Assembly: GCF_003813985.1 (NCBI RefSeq)
Contig: NZ_CP033897.1
Span: 682,001 to 746,000 of the forward strand
Source: Corynebacterium gerontici
GTDB lineage: Bacteria > Actinomycetota > Actinomycetes > Mycobacteriales > Mycobacteriaceae
Reading direction: 5' to 3'
DNA: 64,000 bases
Position numbers and translations under genes: made by a program. Shown here piece after piece: positions 34,019 to 43,677 of the stretch. Numbering within the stretch: the first letter of the stretch is position 1; every line of letters starts with the position of its first letter. Below the pieces are notes generated by a model. The model worked only from the letters and a program-made list of their open reading frames with translations, had not been told where the DNA came from and ran no database searches.

Positions 34019-35656
34019 TTAGCGCTTGGAGCGGTACCAGCGGATGAGCTCGTCGGTGGAGGAATCGCCGGAATCGACGTCCTGCTCGCCACTGACGGCC
34101 GGGGCAAGGTCATTGGCCTGCTGCTTGCCAAGCTCAACGCCCCACTGGTCGAAGGAGTTGATGTCCCAGATCATGCCCTGGGTGAACACGATGTGCTCGT
34201 AGAGGGCGATCAGCGAACCAAGCACGTAGGGGGTGAGTTCCTCGGCAAGGATCGTGGTGGTGGGGCGATTGCCCGGCATCACCTTGTGGGGCACGACCTC
34301 GGCGGCCACGCCCTCGGCCTCGATCTCCTCGGCGGTCTTACCGAAGGCCAGCACCTTGGTCTGCGCGAAGAAGTTGCTCATCAAAAGATCGTGCATCGAG
34401 CCCTCGCCACTAGCCGTGGGCAGATCCTGCTTGGGGCGGGCAAAGCCGATGAAGTCCGCGGGGATCAGCTTGGTGCCCTGGTGCATGAGTTGGAAGAAGG
34501 CGTGCTGGCCATTGGTGCCGGGTTCGCCCCAGAAAATCTCGCCCGTACCGGCGGTTACCGGGGTGCCATCGCGGCGCACAGACTTGCCGTTGGACTCCAT
34601 GGTGAGCTGCTGCAAGTAGGCGGGGAAGCGGCCCAGATCCTCGGAGTACGGGAGCACCGCGTGGGTCTCGGCACCGAAGAAGTCGTTGTAGAACACGCCC
34701 AACAGGCCCATGAGTACCGGGATGTTTTCGCGGAAATCGGCGGTACGGAAGTGCTCATCCATGGCGTGGAAGCCCTCAAGGAAGCGCATGAAGTCCATCG
34801 GGCCGATCACGGCCATCAGCGACAAGCCGATGGCGGAATCCACGGAGTAGCGGCCACCGACCCAGTTCCAGAAGCCGAACATGTTCTTGGTGTCGATGCC
34901 GAACTCGGCCACCTTCTCGGCATTGGTGGAAACAGCCACGAAGTGCTTAGCCACGGCGGCCTCATCGCCGAACTTCTCCAGCACCCAACGCTTGGCGGCA
35001 TGGGCATTGGCAAGGGTCTCCTGGGTGGTGAAGGTCTTGGAGGCCACCACAAAGAGGGTGGACTCGGGATCACATTCGTCCAAGACTGCGACCATGTCTG
35101 CGGGGTCCACGTTGGAGACGAACTTGGCGTTAATGCCAGCGGTGGCATACGCCCGCAGCGCCTTCACCGCCATGGCAGGCCCCAAATCGGAGCCACCGAT
35201 GCCGATGTTCACCACCGTCTTAATGGTGTGTCCGGTGTAGCCTAGCCATGCACCGGAGCGCAAAGCGGTGGCGAAGTCTCGCATGCGAGCCAATACCTCA
35301 TGCACGTCGGCGGCGACGTCTTGGCCATCTACCCCGAGTTCGTCCGAGACTGGCATGCGCAGCGCCGTGTGCAGCACGGCGCGGTCCTCGGTGTTGTTAA
35401 TGTGCTCACCGGTGAACATCGCCTCGATCTTGCTTTTCAGATCAGCGGCGTTGGCGAGGTTTACCAGTGCATCGAGGGTGTCGGCGTCGATGAGGTTCTT
35501 GGACAAATCGACGTGTAGGCCAGCGGCATCAAAGCTGAAGCGCTCGGCGCGGTGTACATCGGCACCAAACAGCGAGCGCAAGTTGGTTGCTTGTAGCGCC
35601 TCGTGGCGCTTGCCCAGCGCCTCCCACTCGGGGGTGGCGGTGACGTCGAAGGACAT
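34019..35656 (-). CDS. pgi: Glucose-6-phosphate isomerase
   Basis: 545-residue Pgi, collinear with the C. glutamicum enzyme: [104 protein letters not shown], and the C-terminal [12 protein letters not shown] with the catalytic lysine. It interconverts glucose-6-P and fructose-6-P. GGAG lies seven bases before the ATG. The acidic linker [20 protein letters not shown] at the end is conserved in the genus. Confidence 0.97.
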   Translation of the reverse strand: MSFDVTATPEWEALGKRHEALQATNLRSLFGADVHRAERFSFDAAGLHVDLSKNLIDADTLDALVNLANAADLKSKIEAMFTGEHINNTEDRAVLHTALRMPVSDELGVDGQDVAADVHEVLARMRDFATALRSGAWLGYTGHTIKTVVNIGIGGSDLGPAMAVKALRAYATAGINAKFVSNVDPADMVAVLDECDPESTLFVVASKTFTTQETLANAHAAKRWVLEKFGDEAAVAKHFVAVSTNAEKVAEFGIDTKNMFGFWNWVGGRYSVDSAIGLSLMAVIGPMDFMRFLEGFHAMDEHFRTADFRENIPVLMGLLGVFYNDFFGAETHAVLPYSEDLGRFPAYLQQLTMESNGKSVRRDGTPVTAGTGEIFWGEPGTNGQHAFFQLMHQGTKLIPADFIGFARPKQDLPTASGEGSMHDLLMSNFFAQTKVLAFGKTAEEIEAEGVAAEVVPHKVMPGNRPTTTILAEELTPYVLGSLIALYEHIVFTQGMIWDINSFDQWGVELGKQQANDLAPAVSGEQDVDSGDSSTDELIRWYRSKR

Positions 35657-35813
35657 AGTCGAGCTCCATTTCTCATTCAGAAAACAGCGTTTGGGTTTAT
35701 GCCGACTTTATTTCCGATCGGTCATAGTTCACCTTCAACGCTAGTCCAGTTTTGCCCGAATCGCTGCCAGGCAGTCACCCAAATGCATCACAGTGGAAGT
35801 GGGGAGCGGGGGA

Positions 35814-35824
35814 CGTCGAAAAGC
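35814..35824 (+). repeat. CGTCGAAAAGC copy 11 (intergenic)
   Basis: Between aroQ and pgi, 12 bases past the aroQ stop. Confidence 0.95.
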
Positions 35825-35835
35825 TTTGTGCCAGA

Positions 35836-36147
35836 TCATTCACTGGCGTTGCCGAGCTTGCCACGGCCCATACGCAGCAACAAGCTCGCTAGGACGGGGC
35901 CTTCCTCGCCGATCTCCTCGCGGAATTGATTGATGATGGCAACCTCGCGAGTGTGAACCAGGCGAGTGCCGCCGGAGCCCATGCGTGTTTGACCGATCGC
36001 CTTAGAGATGAGGGTACGACGTTTGACGGCGTCGAGAATTTCGCGGTCCAGGCGATCGATTTCCTTGCGATACTGCTGGATTTCCGCATCAGACAATGGA
36101 TCGTCGGTGCCCGTGGGCATGCGTACCTGGAATAGCTCCTCGCTCAT
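35836..36147 (-). CDS. aroQ: Chorismate mutase (AroQ class, AroQ-delta type)
   Basis: 103 residues forming the all-helical AroQ fold: IQQYRKEIDRLDREILDAVKRRTLISKAIGQTRM (active-site Arg and Lys in helix 1), TRLVHTREVAIINQFREE, and a final short helix. It converts chorismate to prephenate for Phe and Tyr. In corynebacteria and mycobacteria this small enzyme is poorly active alone and is activated by complex formation with DAHP synthase; the short C-terminus GRGKLGNASE fits the contact region. Its location between pgi and pcrA is as in C. glutamicum. Confidence 0.9.
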   Translation of the reverse strand: MSEELFQVRMPTGTDDPLSDAEIQQYRKEIDRLDREILDAVKRRTLISKAIGQTRMGSGGTRLVHTREVAIINQFREEIGEEGPVLASLLLRMGRGKLGNASE

Positions 36148-36237
36148 GGGGAACTATTGTGCCATGATTGACTCCATTTTCGCCGCGCAATGGCTGTTCG
36201 AATGCGAATCCGGGGTGGGGTTGTAGGTTGGTAGGCG

Positions 36238-38679
36238 ATGAATACGCAGTCACCTTTTCAGCCGCACAACAGCAACCCTTTCCAAACGCAGCAAGCCCAC
36301 GTGACACCCCACGGCGCGTCGCAAACCAGCGCACCAGAGGCATTAGTGGAAGGGCTCAATCCGCAGCAGCGGGCAGCCGTTGAGCACATCGGTAGCCCCC
36401 TGCTCATCGTGGCCGGTGCAGGATCGGGCAAAACGGCGGTGCTGACCAGGCGTATTGCTTACCTCATGTCCGCTCGTCACGTGCCGCCGGGGCAGATTCT
36501 CGCCATCACCTTTACAAACAAAGCCGCGGCGGAGATGCGCGAGCGCGTGGCGGAATTGGTGGGGCCGGTAGCGAATCGCATGTGGGTGTCTACCTTCCAC
36601 TCAACCTGCGTGCGCATCTTGCGTGAGCAGGCACAATTGGTGCCCGGGCTGAACACCAACTTCACCATCTATGATTCCGATGATTCCAAGCGCCTGCTGC
36701 AGATGATCGCCAAGGATCAGGGCCTTGACATTAAGAAGTTCACCCCGCGCGTGCTCGCCACCGCCATATCGAATCTGAAAAACGAGCTCACCTCACCGCA
36801 GGAAGCACTCGACGCTGCTCAGGGCACCCGCAATCCCTTTGAAACCACGGTGGCTGAGGTCTTCGGCGTGTATCAGGCACGCTTGCGCGAATCGAACGCG
36901 GTGGATTTCGATGATCTGATCGGCGAAGTGGTGCGCATCTTCCGTGAACATCCGCAAGTCACGGCCTACTATCGGCGCCGTTTCCGCCACGTGCTCATCG
37001 ACGAGTATCAGGACACCAACCACGCCCAATACGTCCTGGTGCGTGAGCTCGTCGGCACCGGTGCAGACGCCAGCGAACTGTGTGTGGTGGGCGACTCGGA
37101 TCAGTCCATCTATGCCTTCCGTGGGGCCACCATCCGCAATATTGAAGAGTTTGAGAAGGACTACCCGCAGGCCACCACCATCCTGTTGGAGCAAAACTAT
37201 CGCTCTACACAAACCATCCTCAGCGCCGCCAACGCGGTGATCGCCCAGAATGAGCATCGGCGAGAAAAGAAGTTGTGGACGGCCCTCGGCGAGGGGGAGC
37301 AGATCGCCGCCTACGTTGCCGACAACGAACACGACGAAGCGCGCTTCATCGCCAACGAGATTGACGCGCTGGAGTCGCGCGGGATGTCCTACGAGGACAT
37401 CGCGGTGATGTATCGCACCAACAATTCCTCGCGCGCCATTGAAGACGTATTCATGCGCACCGGCATCCCTTACAAGGTGGTTGGCGGCACCCGATTCTAC
37501 GAGCGCAAAGAAATCCGTGACATCGTTGCCTACCTGCGTCTCCTGGACAATCCCGATGATGAAGTCAGCCTGCGGCGCATCATCAACACCCCGCGCCGAG
37601 CCATCGGTGACAAAGCTGTGGCGACCCTCGCGCTTCACGCCCAACAACATCAGGTGAGTTTGCACCAGGCGCTTATCGACGCCCACGCGGGCAACGTCAA
37701 CGCCCTGAACCCTCGAAGCCGCAACGCAGTGGGCAAGTTCGTGGAAATGATGGACGCCCTTCGAGCCGAGGCCGAGACCCGGGTCTCCGAGGTCACGGGC
37801 ATGCCCGATATCGGTGAAATCATCAGCCGCATCCTGGACGCCACGGGGTACAAGGCACAACTCGAGCAAAGCAATGATCCCCAAGACGGCGCACGCCTGG
37901 ATAACTTGCAGGAGCTCGTCTCAGTGGCGCGCGAGTTTTCATCCGAAGCCGCCAACCAGATGGCCTATGAACAGATGGACGGATCGGAGCTAGAGCTGGC
38001 GGAAGGGGAACCAGAGCCCGGCAGTGTGCAGGCCTTCCTTGAGCGCGTCTCGCTCGTAGCAGACGCCGATCAAATCCCGGAACACGACCAAGGCGTGGTC
38101 ACGCTCATGACCCTGCACACAGCGAAGGGTCTCGAGTTCCCTGTGGTGTTCCTCGTCGGCTGGGAAGACGGACAATTCCCCCACATGAGAGCCCTTGGCA
38201 ACCCCAAGGAACTGGCAGAGGAACGTCGCCTTGCGTATGTGGGCATCACGCGCGCCCGCAAGCGCCTGTACCTCTCGCGTGCCATGCTGCGCTCCGCGTG
38301 GGGTAACTCAGTAACGAATCCGCCCTCACGCTTCTTCACCGAGATCCCCGAAGAGCTGCTGGATTGGCGCCGTGAAGAACCCACTGCCCAAGACCCCTGG
38401 GGTGGCTTTAGCTCCCGCAGCTATAACGGCGGCGGATGGTCCGGTGCGCACCCCCAAGCTGGGCGCCCCAAGAAGGTGGCACCAAAAATGCCCACGCGTT
38501 CCAACGCCCCAGCGCTGAAGTTGGTGGTGGGCGACCGCGTAAATCACGACAAGTACGGTCTCGGCACCGTACAGGAAGTCACAATGGTTGGCAGTGCTGC
38601 CACCGCCACCATCGACTTCGGATCATCCGGCACGGTGCGCCTGATGCTGCTGCCGGGCCTACCGATGGAAAAGCTCTAG
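36238..38679 (+). CDS. pcrA: ATP-dependent DNA helicase PcrA/UvrD
   Basis: 813-residue superfamily-1 helicase. After a polar 40-residue N-terminus come LNPQQRAAVEH (Q motif), VAGAGSGKTAVLTRRIAYL (Walker A), FTNKAAAEMRERV (Ia), LIDEYQDTNHAQYVLV (Walker B), GDSDQSIYAFRGA (III), EQNYRSTQTIL (IV), LMTLHTAKGLEFPVVFLVGWEDG (V) and EERRLAYVGITRARKRLYL (VI), and a C-terminal Tudor-like domain (VGDRVNHDKYGLGTVQEV) that binds RNA polymerase in this family. Acts in nucleotide-excision repair and removal of recombination intermediates. Ends 13 bases before the stop of the convergent ABC permease. Confidence 0.96.
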   Translation: MNTQSPFQPHNSNPFQTQQAHVTPHGASQTSAPEALVEGLNPQQRAAVEHIGSPLLIVAGAGSGKTAVLTRRIAYLMSARHVPPGQILAITFTNKAAAEMRERVAELVGPVANRMWVSTFHSTCVRILREQAQLVPGLNTNFTIYDSDDSKRLLQMIAKDQGLDIKKFTPRVLATAISNLKNELTSPQEALDAAQGTRNPFETTVAEVFGVYQARLRESNAVDFDDLIGEVVRIFREHPQVTAYYRRRFRHVLIDEYQDTNHAQYVLVRELVGTGADASELCVVGDSDQSIYAFRGATIRNIEEFEKDYPQATTILLEQNYRSTQTILSAANAVIAQNEHRREKKLWTALGEGEQIAAYVADNEHDEARFIANEIDALESRGMSYEDIAVMYRTNNSSRAIEDVFMRTGIPYKVVGGTRFYERKEIRDIVAYLRLLDNPDDEVSLRRIINTPRRAIGDKAVATLALHAQQHQVSLHQALIDAHAGNVNALNPRSRNAVGKFVEMMDALRAEAETRVSEVTGMPDIGEIISRILDATGYKAQLEQSNDPQDGARLDNLQELVSVAREFSSEAANQMAYEQMDGSELELAEGEPEPGSVQAFLERVSLVADADQIPEHDQGVVTLMTLHTAKGLEFPVVFLVGWEDGQFPHMRALGNPKELAEERRLAYVGITRARKRLYLSRAMLRSAWGNSVTNPPSRFFTEIPEELLDWRREEPTAQDPWGGFSSRSYNGGGWSGAHPQAGRPKKVAPKMPTRSNAPALKLVVGDRVNHDKYGLGTVQEVTMVGSAATATIDFGSSGTVRLMLLPGLPMEKL

Positions 38680-38692
38680 CAGTTCCTGCCAG

Positions 38693-41353
38693 TTAATCCA
38701 TTCGGTACCCCGGAGGCTTCGGCTTCCAACTGCTCACAGCCCCGATGGTGAAGGCCACCAGTGGGACGAGCAAGGCAATGAAGCCGGTGTACACCGGATC
38801 GATGCCCACCCAGGCGCGAGTGCCGTAGTCGTAGATCATGCCATTGGCATCTCGGCTGGCGGGTGTGGCGTTTAACCAACTCATGGCGTACGCCACCGCA
38901 AGTGGGACCCATGTGCCCAACGCTGCCAGCAGCCCGGTAGACGTTGCCGCCAACAACCGCAATTGCTTGGAGGAGGCACCAATATTTGCCAATTGCTCTT
39001 GCATTCGGCGCAGATCTTTTAACCCCAACACGTGGGTGATCGCAACAATGATGAGAAGCCCCAGGGCAATGCTGGCGGACATCACCATCGAATCGTGGAC
39101 ACTTCGTGGCGAGGGGTAGCTGCCCACGCTGGCGCTTGGATCCACCTTCGAGAGCGCCTCACGAACCCGCGAGATCTCATCATCGCTGGGCTGATGTTCT
39201 GCGAAGAGTAGCTCGGCGGCGTTCTGCGCCTTGATGCCCAACTTCTTGGCGGTCGCCTCAGTCATCAGGATTTCGCGCGAATCTTCAGGCAATAATGCGG
39301 CGATCTGGGCGTCGATAAACCACTCTTCATCGTCGTCGTAGGAGTATTCGTGGAGCACAGACGGGTGGAACTCGGCGTAGGCGCGCGACACCAACACGGC
39401 ACCAGAACGCATGGCATCTTGAGCCTTTTTGCGGTCTTCGGGACTCAGCCTGAAGGCATCAATGATTGTTGGCTCGGCAATGAACATCGAAGAAGGAGTG
39501 CTGAGCACGAAGTTCACTGACGGCTCCATATTCACCGACAATGGGCAATGGGCCTGAACCTCAGCGGAACCGGTCTCGCCGCAACGCTCGATCGACACAT
39601 CTGCTGGATCTGGGGTCAGATCGTAGTCGCGCTCTGGGATCTCCACTTCTACCGAATTGCGAATCGCTAGGTGTTGTTCCAAAACTTCGCGAGCTTCCCC
39701 AAACGCTGGTGCATCCGCGCTGGTTTCGTCGTTGAATGACTCGAGGCTCAACACCGAAGTGTTGTAGGTGCGGGAATTGAGATCGACCTGTTTCGCCCTG
39801 ATTAGATTTTCTCCCTGCACTAGCAGGCTGGCCACCAGCGTCACGCCAGCGACGGCCGCCAGAGCAGAGGCGGAGCGCAGCATTTGGCGCCGCATCAAAG
39901 TAGCGGAAAGCCGAACCATCAGTGGGCGCCGCAGTGCCGAGCACGCGAGGATCATCGCAGGCACGCTCAACACGATGCTCACCAGCAGGGCGAGCACGGC
40001 CAAAGGGCCGGCCGCAAAGAAAGCAAACCGCTCTGGTGGGAAGAACACACCAGAGGTCAATAGTCCTGCACCCAGCAGGATCATCGCGGTGAATACAGGA
40101 CCAATGGCCATCCACGAGCTCCAACGCCGCATTCTGTCAACGCGCCCACCACTTGCGGCCTGGGAAATATTATTGTGGGAAGCCAGCCACGCGGGCAGGT
40201 AGGAAGCGAGCAGGGCGCCCACGATCGCCAAGACGAAGCCAAAGAGCAACTCCTTCCATGGCAAAGCGATGGCGGCCTCCGGCAGGCGAGACTTCCAAAC
40301 GATCGCGCACACGCTGGCACCCACCACAAGGCCACCGGTGGCGCCAATGATTCCCGCCACGAGCCCGTAGCCGAGCACCGCGATGCGAATGTGGCGCCGG
40401 GTAGCGCCCTGGGAGCGCATGAGCGCGAATGCCTCTCCTCGCTGCGCTGCGCTGATAGAGAAGACGGGGGCAATGCACAGCAAGATGAGCAGCCCGGCAA
40501 TCGCCAGCACGGACGCTGAAATGAGCAGGAAGAATTCGTCCGTTTCGTACAGCCCATTATTGGCGTCGGCGTCCGAGAACTGCGGATACAGTTCTTCCCT
40601 GGGCGGCGGATTGTCCGCGACGTCTTGGGATTCAACGACATAGCCTTGGGCGTTGAGGTCCTTGACGTCCTGCCATCTCATGGCGCGGGTGCCGCTGAGT
40701 ACCCAGTAGGAATCCGGCAGTGATTGAATCTCTTGTTCGCTCAGTAAGGTTCCAGGGCGAGCAACGCTGCTGCTGGCACCAATGACTCCAGAGACTGTGA
40801 GGTTTTCGCGGCGGTCATCGAAACCAGAGTCCTCATCGGTGACGGTAACCGTCACCTGATCGCCCACGCCTATGCCGAGGCGTTCGGCGTCGGAGAGGCC
40901 TATGACAATCTCGCCTTCACCTGGCGTAGCGTCTCCAAAGCTCAGAGTTTCGGGATCACGCAATTGCAGGGAAGTGGAGACCGGAGGCGTCGAGTGCTCG
41001 CCAGGGTTTTCCAGGCGCACGGTGATGCTGGCGGCGAGGTCGGCGCGGAACCCATCCGGAAGGGCCGCTTGCATCTCATCTTCAGGCCCCGCGCCTTGGC
41101 TTTGAGCCCCCTGGCAATCGGCAGCCCAACCATAAATGTTTTGTTCGCAAGGCTTGCCAAAGTAGCTCGCCTTATTGCGCAATTCCAGTGATTGTGCAGC
41201 TTGAGTCCGCGTGGCGTTGTCGCTGACCCCGTAGGAGTACAGCCCCACGGGAAGGGCAACCAGTAGCACGGCAAGGATCGAGCGCCACCAATGCCGTCGA
41301 ATGTCGCGCAAGGTTGGCCGCAGCGCGGCGCGCATGGTGTTCAAGGCGGACAT
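38693..41353 (-). CDS. ABC transporter permease, FtsX/MacB type
   Basis: 886 residues with an N-terminal helix (about residues 20-40), a long extracytoplasmic domain, a three-helix FtsX block (about residues 275-400), two more helices, a second large periplasmic domain (about 530-770), and a last FtsX block ending MDR-like with three helices. This duplicated organisation is typical of actinobacterial peptide/lipid exporters or bacitracin-type MacB pumps. Start ATG overlaps the stop of the ATPase gene by one base (TAATG). Substrate unknown; regulation by a PadR repressor suggests an inducible exporter. Confidence 0.87.
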   Translation of the reverse strand: MSALNTMRAALRPTLRDIRRHWWRSILAVLLVALPVGLYSYGVSDNATRTQAAQSLELRNKASYFGKPCEQNIYGWAADCQGAQSQGAGPEDEMQAALPDGFRADLAASITVRLENPGEHSTPPVSTSLQLRDPETLSFGDATPGEGEIVIGLSDAERLGIGVGDQVTVTVTDEDSGFDDRRENLTVSGVIGASSSVARPGTLLSEQEIQSLPDSYWVLSGTRAMRWQDVKDLNAQGYVVESQDVADNPPPREELYPQFSDADANNGLYETDEFFLLISASVLAIAGLLILLCIAPVFSISAAQRGEAFALMRSQGATRRHIRIAVLGYGLVAGIIGATGGLVVGASVCAIVWKSRLPEAAIALPWKELLFGFVLAIVGALLASYLPAWLASHNNISQAASGGRVDRMRRWSSWMAIGPVFTAMILLGAGLLTSGVFFPPERFAFFAAGPLAVLALLVSIVLSVPAMILACSALRRPLMVRLSATLMRRQMLRSASALAAVAGVTLVASLLVQGENLIRAKQVDLNSRTYNTSVLSLESFNDETSADAPAFGEAREVLEQHLAIRNSVEVEIPERDYDLTPDPADVSIERCGETGSAEVQAHCPLSVNMEPSVNFVLSTPSSMFIAEPTIIDAFRLSPEDRKKAQDAMRSGAVLVSRAYAEFHPSVLHEYSYDDDEEWFIDAQIAALLPEDSREILMTEATAKKLGIKAQNAAELLFAEHQPSDDEISRVREALSKVDPSASVGSYPSPRSVHDSMVMSASIALGLLIIVAITHVLGLKDLRRMQEQLANIGASSKQLRLLAATSTGLLAALGTWVPLAVAYAMSWLNATPASRDANGMIYDYGTRAWVGIDPVYTGFIALLVPLVAFTIGAVSSWKPKPPGYRMD

Positions 41354-42033
41354 TAGGCACCTGCCTCGGTGATTTGGCCGTCACGCATGTAGATCACGCG
41401 ATCTGCCCATCCGGCAAAACGTGCCTCGTGGGTGACAAGGAGCCCCGCGGCCCCGGCGTCTACGCGGTCGCGTAGCACTTTCATCACGGCATCGGAGGTT
41501 GCGGTATCCAACGCGCCGGTGGGTTCGTCGGCGAGGATCACATCGCGGGATCCGATGAGCGCTCGGGCAATGGCCACGCGTTGTTGCTGTCCGCCAGAAA
41601 TTTCATCTGGGAAGCGTTCACGCATGTTGGGCAGCCCCACTTCCTCCAACGCCTGTTCGACGAGGTGCTCAATGTCGGCGGGGCGTTGGCCCTCGAGCTC
41701 GAGTGGGAGCGAGACGTTTTCACCGATGGTGAGTTCGGGAACGAGGTTGAAGCGCTGGAACACGACGCCCACGGAGGTTCGTCGAAAAGCTGCCAACTTT
41801 GCGTCGGAAAGCCCTGCGGTGTCTTCGCTATGGATGAAAACCTTGCCGCTGGTGGGGCGTTGCAGAAGTCCGGCCACGTTGAGCAGGGTGGACTTTCCTG
41901 ATCCGGATGGCCCCATGACGGCGACGAGTTCGCCGGGTTGTAGTTGCAGGTTGACGCGATCGAGTGCGGTGACGGGGAATTGCTGCGAACCGAAGATCAT
42001 GTTTACTTCGCGCAGCTCGATAGGGGTGCTCAT
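41353..42033 (-). CDS. ABC transporter ATP-binding protein (MacB/LolD type)
   Basis: 226-residue ATPase: Walker A GPSGSGKST, Q-loop VGVVFQRFNLVPELT, signature SGGQQQRVAIARALIG, Walker B VILADEPTGALD, and H-loop LVTHE. The ALD-x-AT and VFQ-RFNL pattern fits the MacB/LolD/FtsE-like exporters that pair with FtsX-type permeases. I use the ATG at 42031-42033, which overlaps the PadR stop (ATGA) and has AAGGAG seven bases upstream; the ATG six bases earlier is too close to that site. Confidence 0.93.
   Translation of the reverse strand: MSTPIELREVNMIFGSQQFPVTALDRVNLQLQPGELVAVMGPSGSGKSTLLNVAGLLQRPTSGKVFIHSEDTAGLSDAKLAAFRRTSVGVVFQRFNLVPELTIGENVSLPLELEGQRPADIEHLVEQALEEVGLPNMRERFPDEISGGQQQRVAIARALIGSRDVILADEPTGALDTATSDAVMKVLRDRVDAGAAGLLVTHEARFAGWADRVIYMRDGQITEAGA
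41780..41790 (+). repeat. CGTCGAAAAGC copy 12 (antisense)
   Basis: In the ABC ATPase gene; complement encodes A-F-R-R. Confidence 0.95.
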
Positions 42034-42569
42034 GGCCATGCTCCTTCTGCGTTGTGGGGTGCCAGCGCTTCAACTCGGTCGAGCCACCTGGCTTCGGCTT
42101 CAAGGTCAAAGATTCTGCGTTCGTATAGCAACTTTTTCGCCGTCCGTGTGTCCGGAAGGGTGCGGTTTTCTCTGTGGAGGGCTCGCAGCTTTTCGACGAC
42201 CCCCGCACGCTGCGAATCCAGCAGCCGCAGAAGATCGACGTCCCCTCGGCCGGCGGCGAGTGCAATCTTGGTGACGAGCTCGTCGCGTTCGAGTCCCGTG
42301 TGCAGGGTGGGGGTGTGCCACCATTGTTCGAGTGTGCTGCGTCCTTCTTCGGTGATGGAGTAGAGCTGGACTTCGCGGCCGTTGTTGCTGTGGGTGGTGC
42401 TGGCTTCATAAATGAGGCCGTCGCGCTCGAGGCGGGTGAGTGTTTGGGCAACCTGGCCGATGTTCAGTGGCCAGATTTCGCCGGTGGCTTCCTGGAAGCC
42501 GTGGCGCAATTGACTTGCGGATTGATCCTGCACACTCAGTAGTGCGAGGAGTGCGTACTTAATCGCCAT
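42030..42569 (-). CDS. PadR-family transcriptional regulator
   Basis: 179 residues: N-terminal winged helix (KYALLALLSVQDQSASQLRHGFQEATGEIWPLNIGQVAQTLTRLERDGLI, then the wing with TSNNGREVQLYSITEEGR), then a PadR C-terminal helical dimerisation domain. It heads the regulator-ATPase-permease operon with overlapping stop/start codons, so it most probably represses its own operon. Two strong palindromes sit immediately upstream of its start. Confidence 0.92.
   Translation of the reverse strand: MAIKYALLALLSVQDQSASQLRHGFQEATGEIWPLNIGQVAQTLTRLERDGLIYEASTTHSNNGREVQLYSITEEGRSTLEQWWHTPTLHTGLERDELVTKIALAAGRGDVDLLRLLDSQRAGVVEKLRALHRENRTLPDTRTAKKLLYERRIFDLEAEARWLDRVEALAPHNAEGAWP
42188..42198 (-). repeat. 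CGTCGAAAAGC copy 13 (sense)
   Basis: In the padR gene; read as V-E-K-L. Confidence 0.95.
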
Positions 42570-42586
42570 GGGCCACCTTCGCTAAA

Positions 42587-42601
42587 GGTTACTGGGTAAC
42601 C
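42587..42601. promoter_or_regulatory. Palindromic operator 1 of the PadR-ABC operon
   Basis: GGTTAC-TGG-GTAACC, perfect inverted repeat 18-32 bases before the padR start codon; it overlaps a possible -10 (TAACCT) on the minus strand. Confidence 0.75.
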
Positions 42602-42603
42602 AG

Positions 42604-42622
42604 AAAGTTACCGGGTAACTTT
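42604..42622. promoter_or_regulatory. Palindromic operator 2 of the PadR-ABC operon
   Basis: AAAGTTACC-G-GGTAACTTT, perfect 9-bp inverted repeat sharing the GTTAC...GTAAC core with operator 1; centres are about 19 bases apart, so two dimers could bind side by side. Confidence 0.78.
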
Positions 42623-42667
42623 GAGGTGTGCAAGGCAAAAAATCCCACGCCGCAGCGTGGGGAATTT

Positions 42668-43372
42668 CTAGGCGACGACGATGCCCAAGTTTGCGAGCCA
42701 GGGAATCGGATCGATTGGGCCGCCACCGCCCGGGTGGACCTCGAAGTGGAGGTGTGTGCCGGTGGAAAAGCCGCGGCTGCCCATGCCTGCGATCTGCTGG
42801 CCGGCTGTGACCTTTTGGCCGACGGTAACGTTGATCGTCTCGACATGGCCGTAGACGGTGATGGTGCCATCCTCGTGCTGGACACGAACCCACTGGCCGA
42901 AGCCCGAGGCGGCACCAGCGTCGATCACAACGCCGTCAAGCACTGAATAGATTGGAGTGTTGGTGGCGTTGGCGATGTCAATGCCGGCGTGCAATACGCC
43001 CCACCGCATGCCAAAACCGGAGGTAAAAGCACCTTCTGCAGGGGTGTGCACCTTGGGCTTCGGCGTGCGTGCGGCAACATCTGCGGCAGCGAGGACATTC
43101 GAGTACTCAACAGCCTTGTTGAGCTGATCGCTCAAGTTGGGCATCGGCTTAAACTCGGGAATTGCGAGGATCTGCGGCGAGTTATCGGCGGCCGGCGCGG
43201 CGGAGTCTGCTGCGAGAGCGATGCTGGGGCTCTGGTTTTGTGCCAAGGCGAGACCCGTGGCACCTGCGGTAGACACGGTGCCGGTGGCGAGAGCAACAAA
43301 TGCTACGCGACTACGAGCCGGTGAGGCTTGCTTGCGGTGTTTGCCTGCTGCCGCGCGCTGATTCTGCTGCAT
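42668..43372 (-). CDS. Secreted M23-family peptidoglycan peptidase
   Basis: 234 residues. An Arg/Lys-rich N-terminus and hydrophobic stretch (VAFVALATGTVSTAGATGLALAQ, about residues 22-45) form a signal peptide. The M23 (LytM) domain follows: FTSGFGMRWGVLHAGIDIAN with the first metal-binding His and Asp, VYGHVETINV, and THLHFEVHPGG with the HxH motif. All zinc ligands are present, so it should be an active endopeptidase that cleaves peptidoglycan cross-links. AAGAAGG precedes the ATG at 43372. It has a long upstream region shared with the divergent DUF6350 gene. Confidence 0.92.
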   Translation of the reverse strand: MQQNQRAAAGKHRKQASPARSRVAFVALATGTVSTAGATGLALAQNQSPSIALAADSAAPAADNSPQILAIPEFKPMPNLSDQLNKAVEYSNVLAAADVAARTPKPKVHTPAEGAFTSGFGMRWGVLHAGIDIANATNTPIYSVLDGVVIDAGAASGFGQWVRVQHEDGTITVYGHVETINVTVGQKVTAGQQIAGMGSRGFSTGTHLHFEVHPGGGGPIDPIPWLANLGIVVA

Positions 43373-43677
43373 GAGCCTTCTTCCGTGTTGATGAAGCACT
43401 TTTCAGTGCCGATTGCCGGATGGGTGAAGCCGCGCAAATCTACGCGTAACTTCGTTACTCATTCGGGCAATTGTTTGCCTGAATGTAATCAAGTTGTTAT
43501 CTAACCCGATGTAACGATAGCGGTAGGGGGACGACCAAGCAAGCCGTTTGGCAGTTTTTCCAACAATTTTTTGCTTGCCGTATCACCTATCATGCCCTGC
43601 TGTTACAACAGTGTCATTTGTCTGCTTCTGAGAGTGGCTGCCAACCTTCGTAGTGATTTCGTGGCACAGTTACATCG
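43373..43677. other. Intergenic region M23 peptidase-DUF6350
   Basis: 305 bases between divergent genes, relatively AT-rich. It contains the inverted repeat GTAAC-TTC-GTTAC (43446-43458) and several TAAC-type boxes that could bind a response regulator controlling cell-wall hydrolases, such as MtrA; no site can be assigned with confidence. Confidence 0.4.

Noticed and set aside
34193..35245. 350-residue open frame antisense to pgi
   Set aside because: His/Gly/Leu-rich low-complexity shadow; pgi motifs are complete on the other strand.
36793..37884. 363-residue open frame antisense to pcrA
   Set aside because: Long only because GC-rich coding DNA keeps the opposite frame open; the pcrA frame shows all helicase motifs over the same bases.
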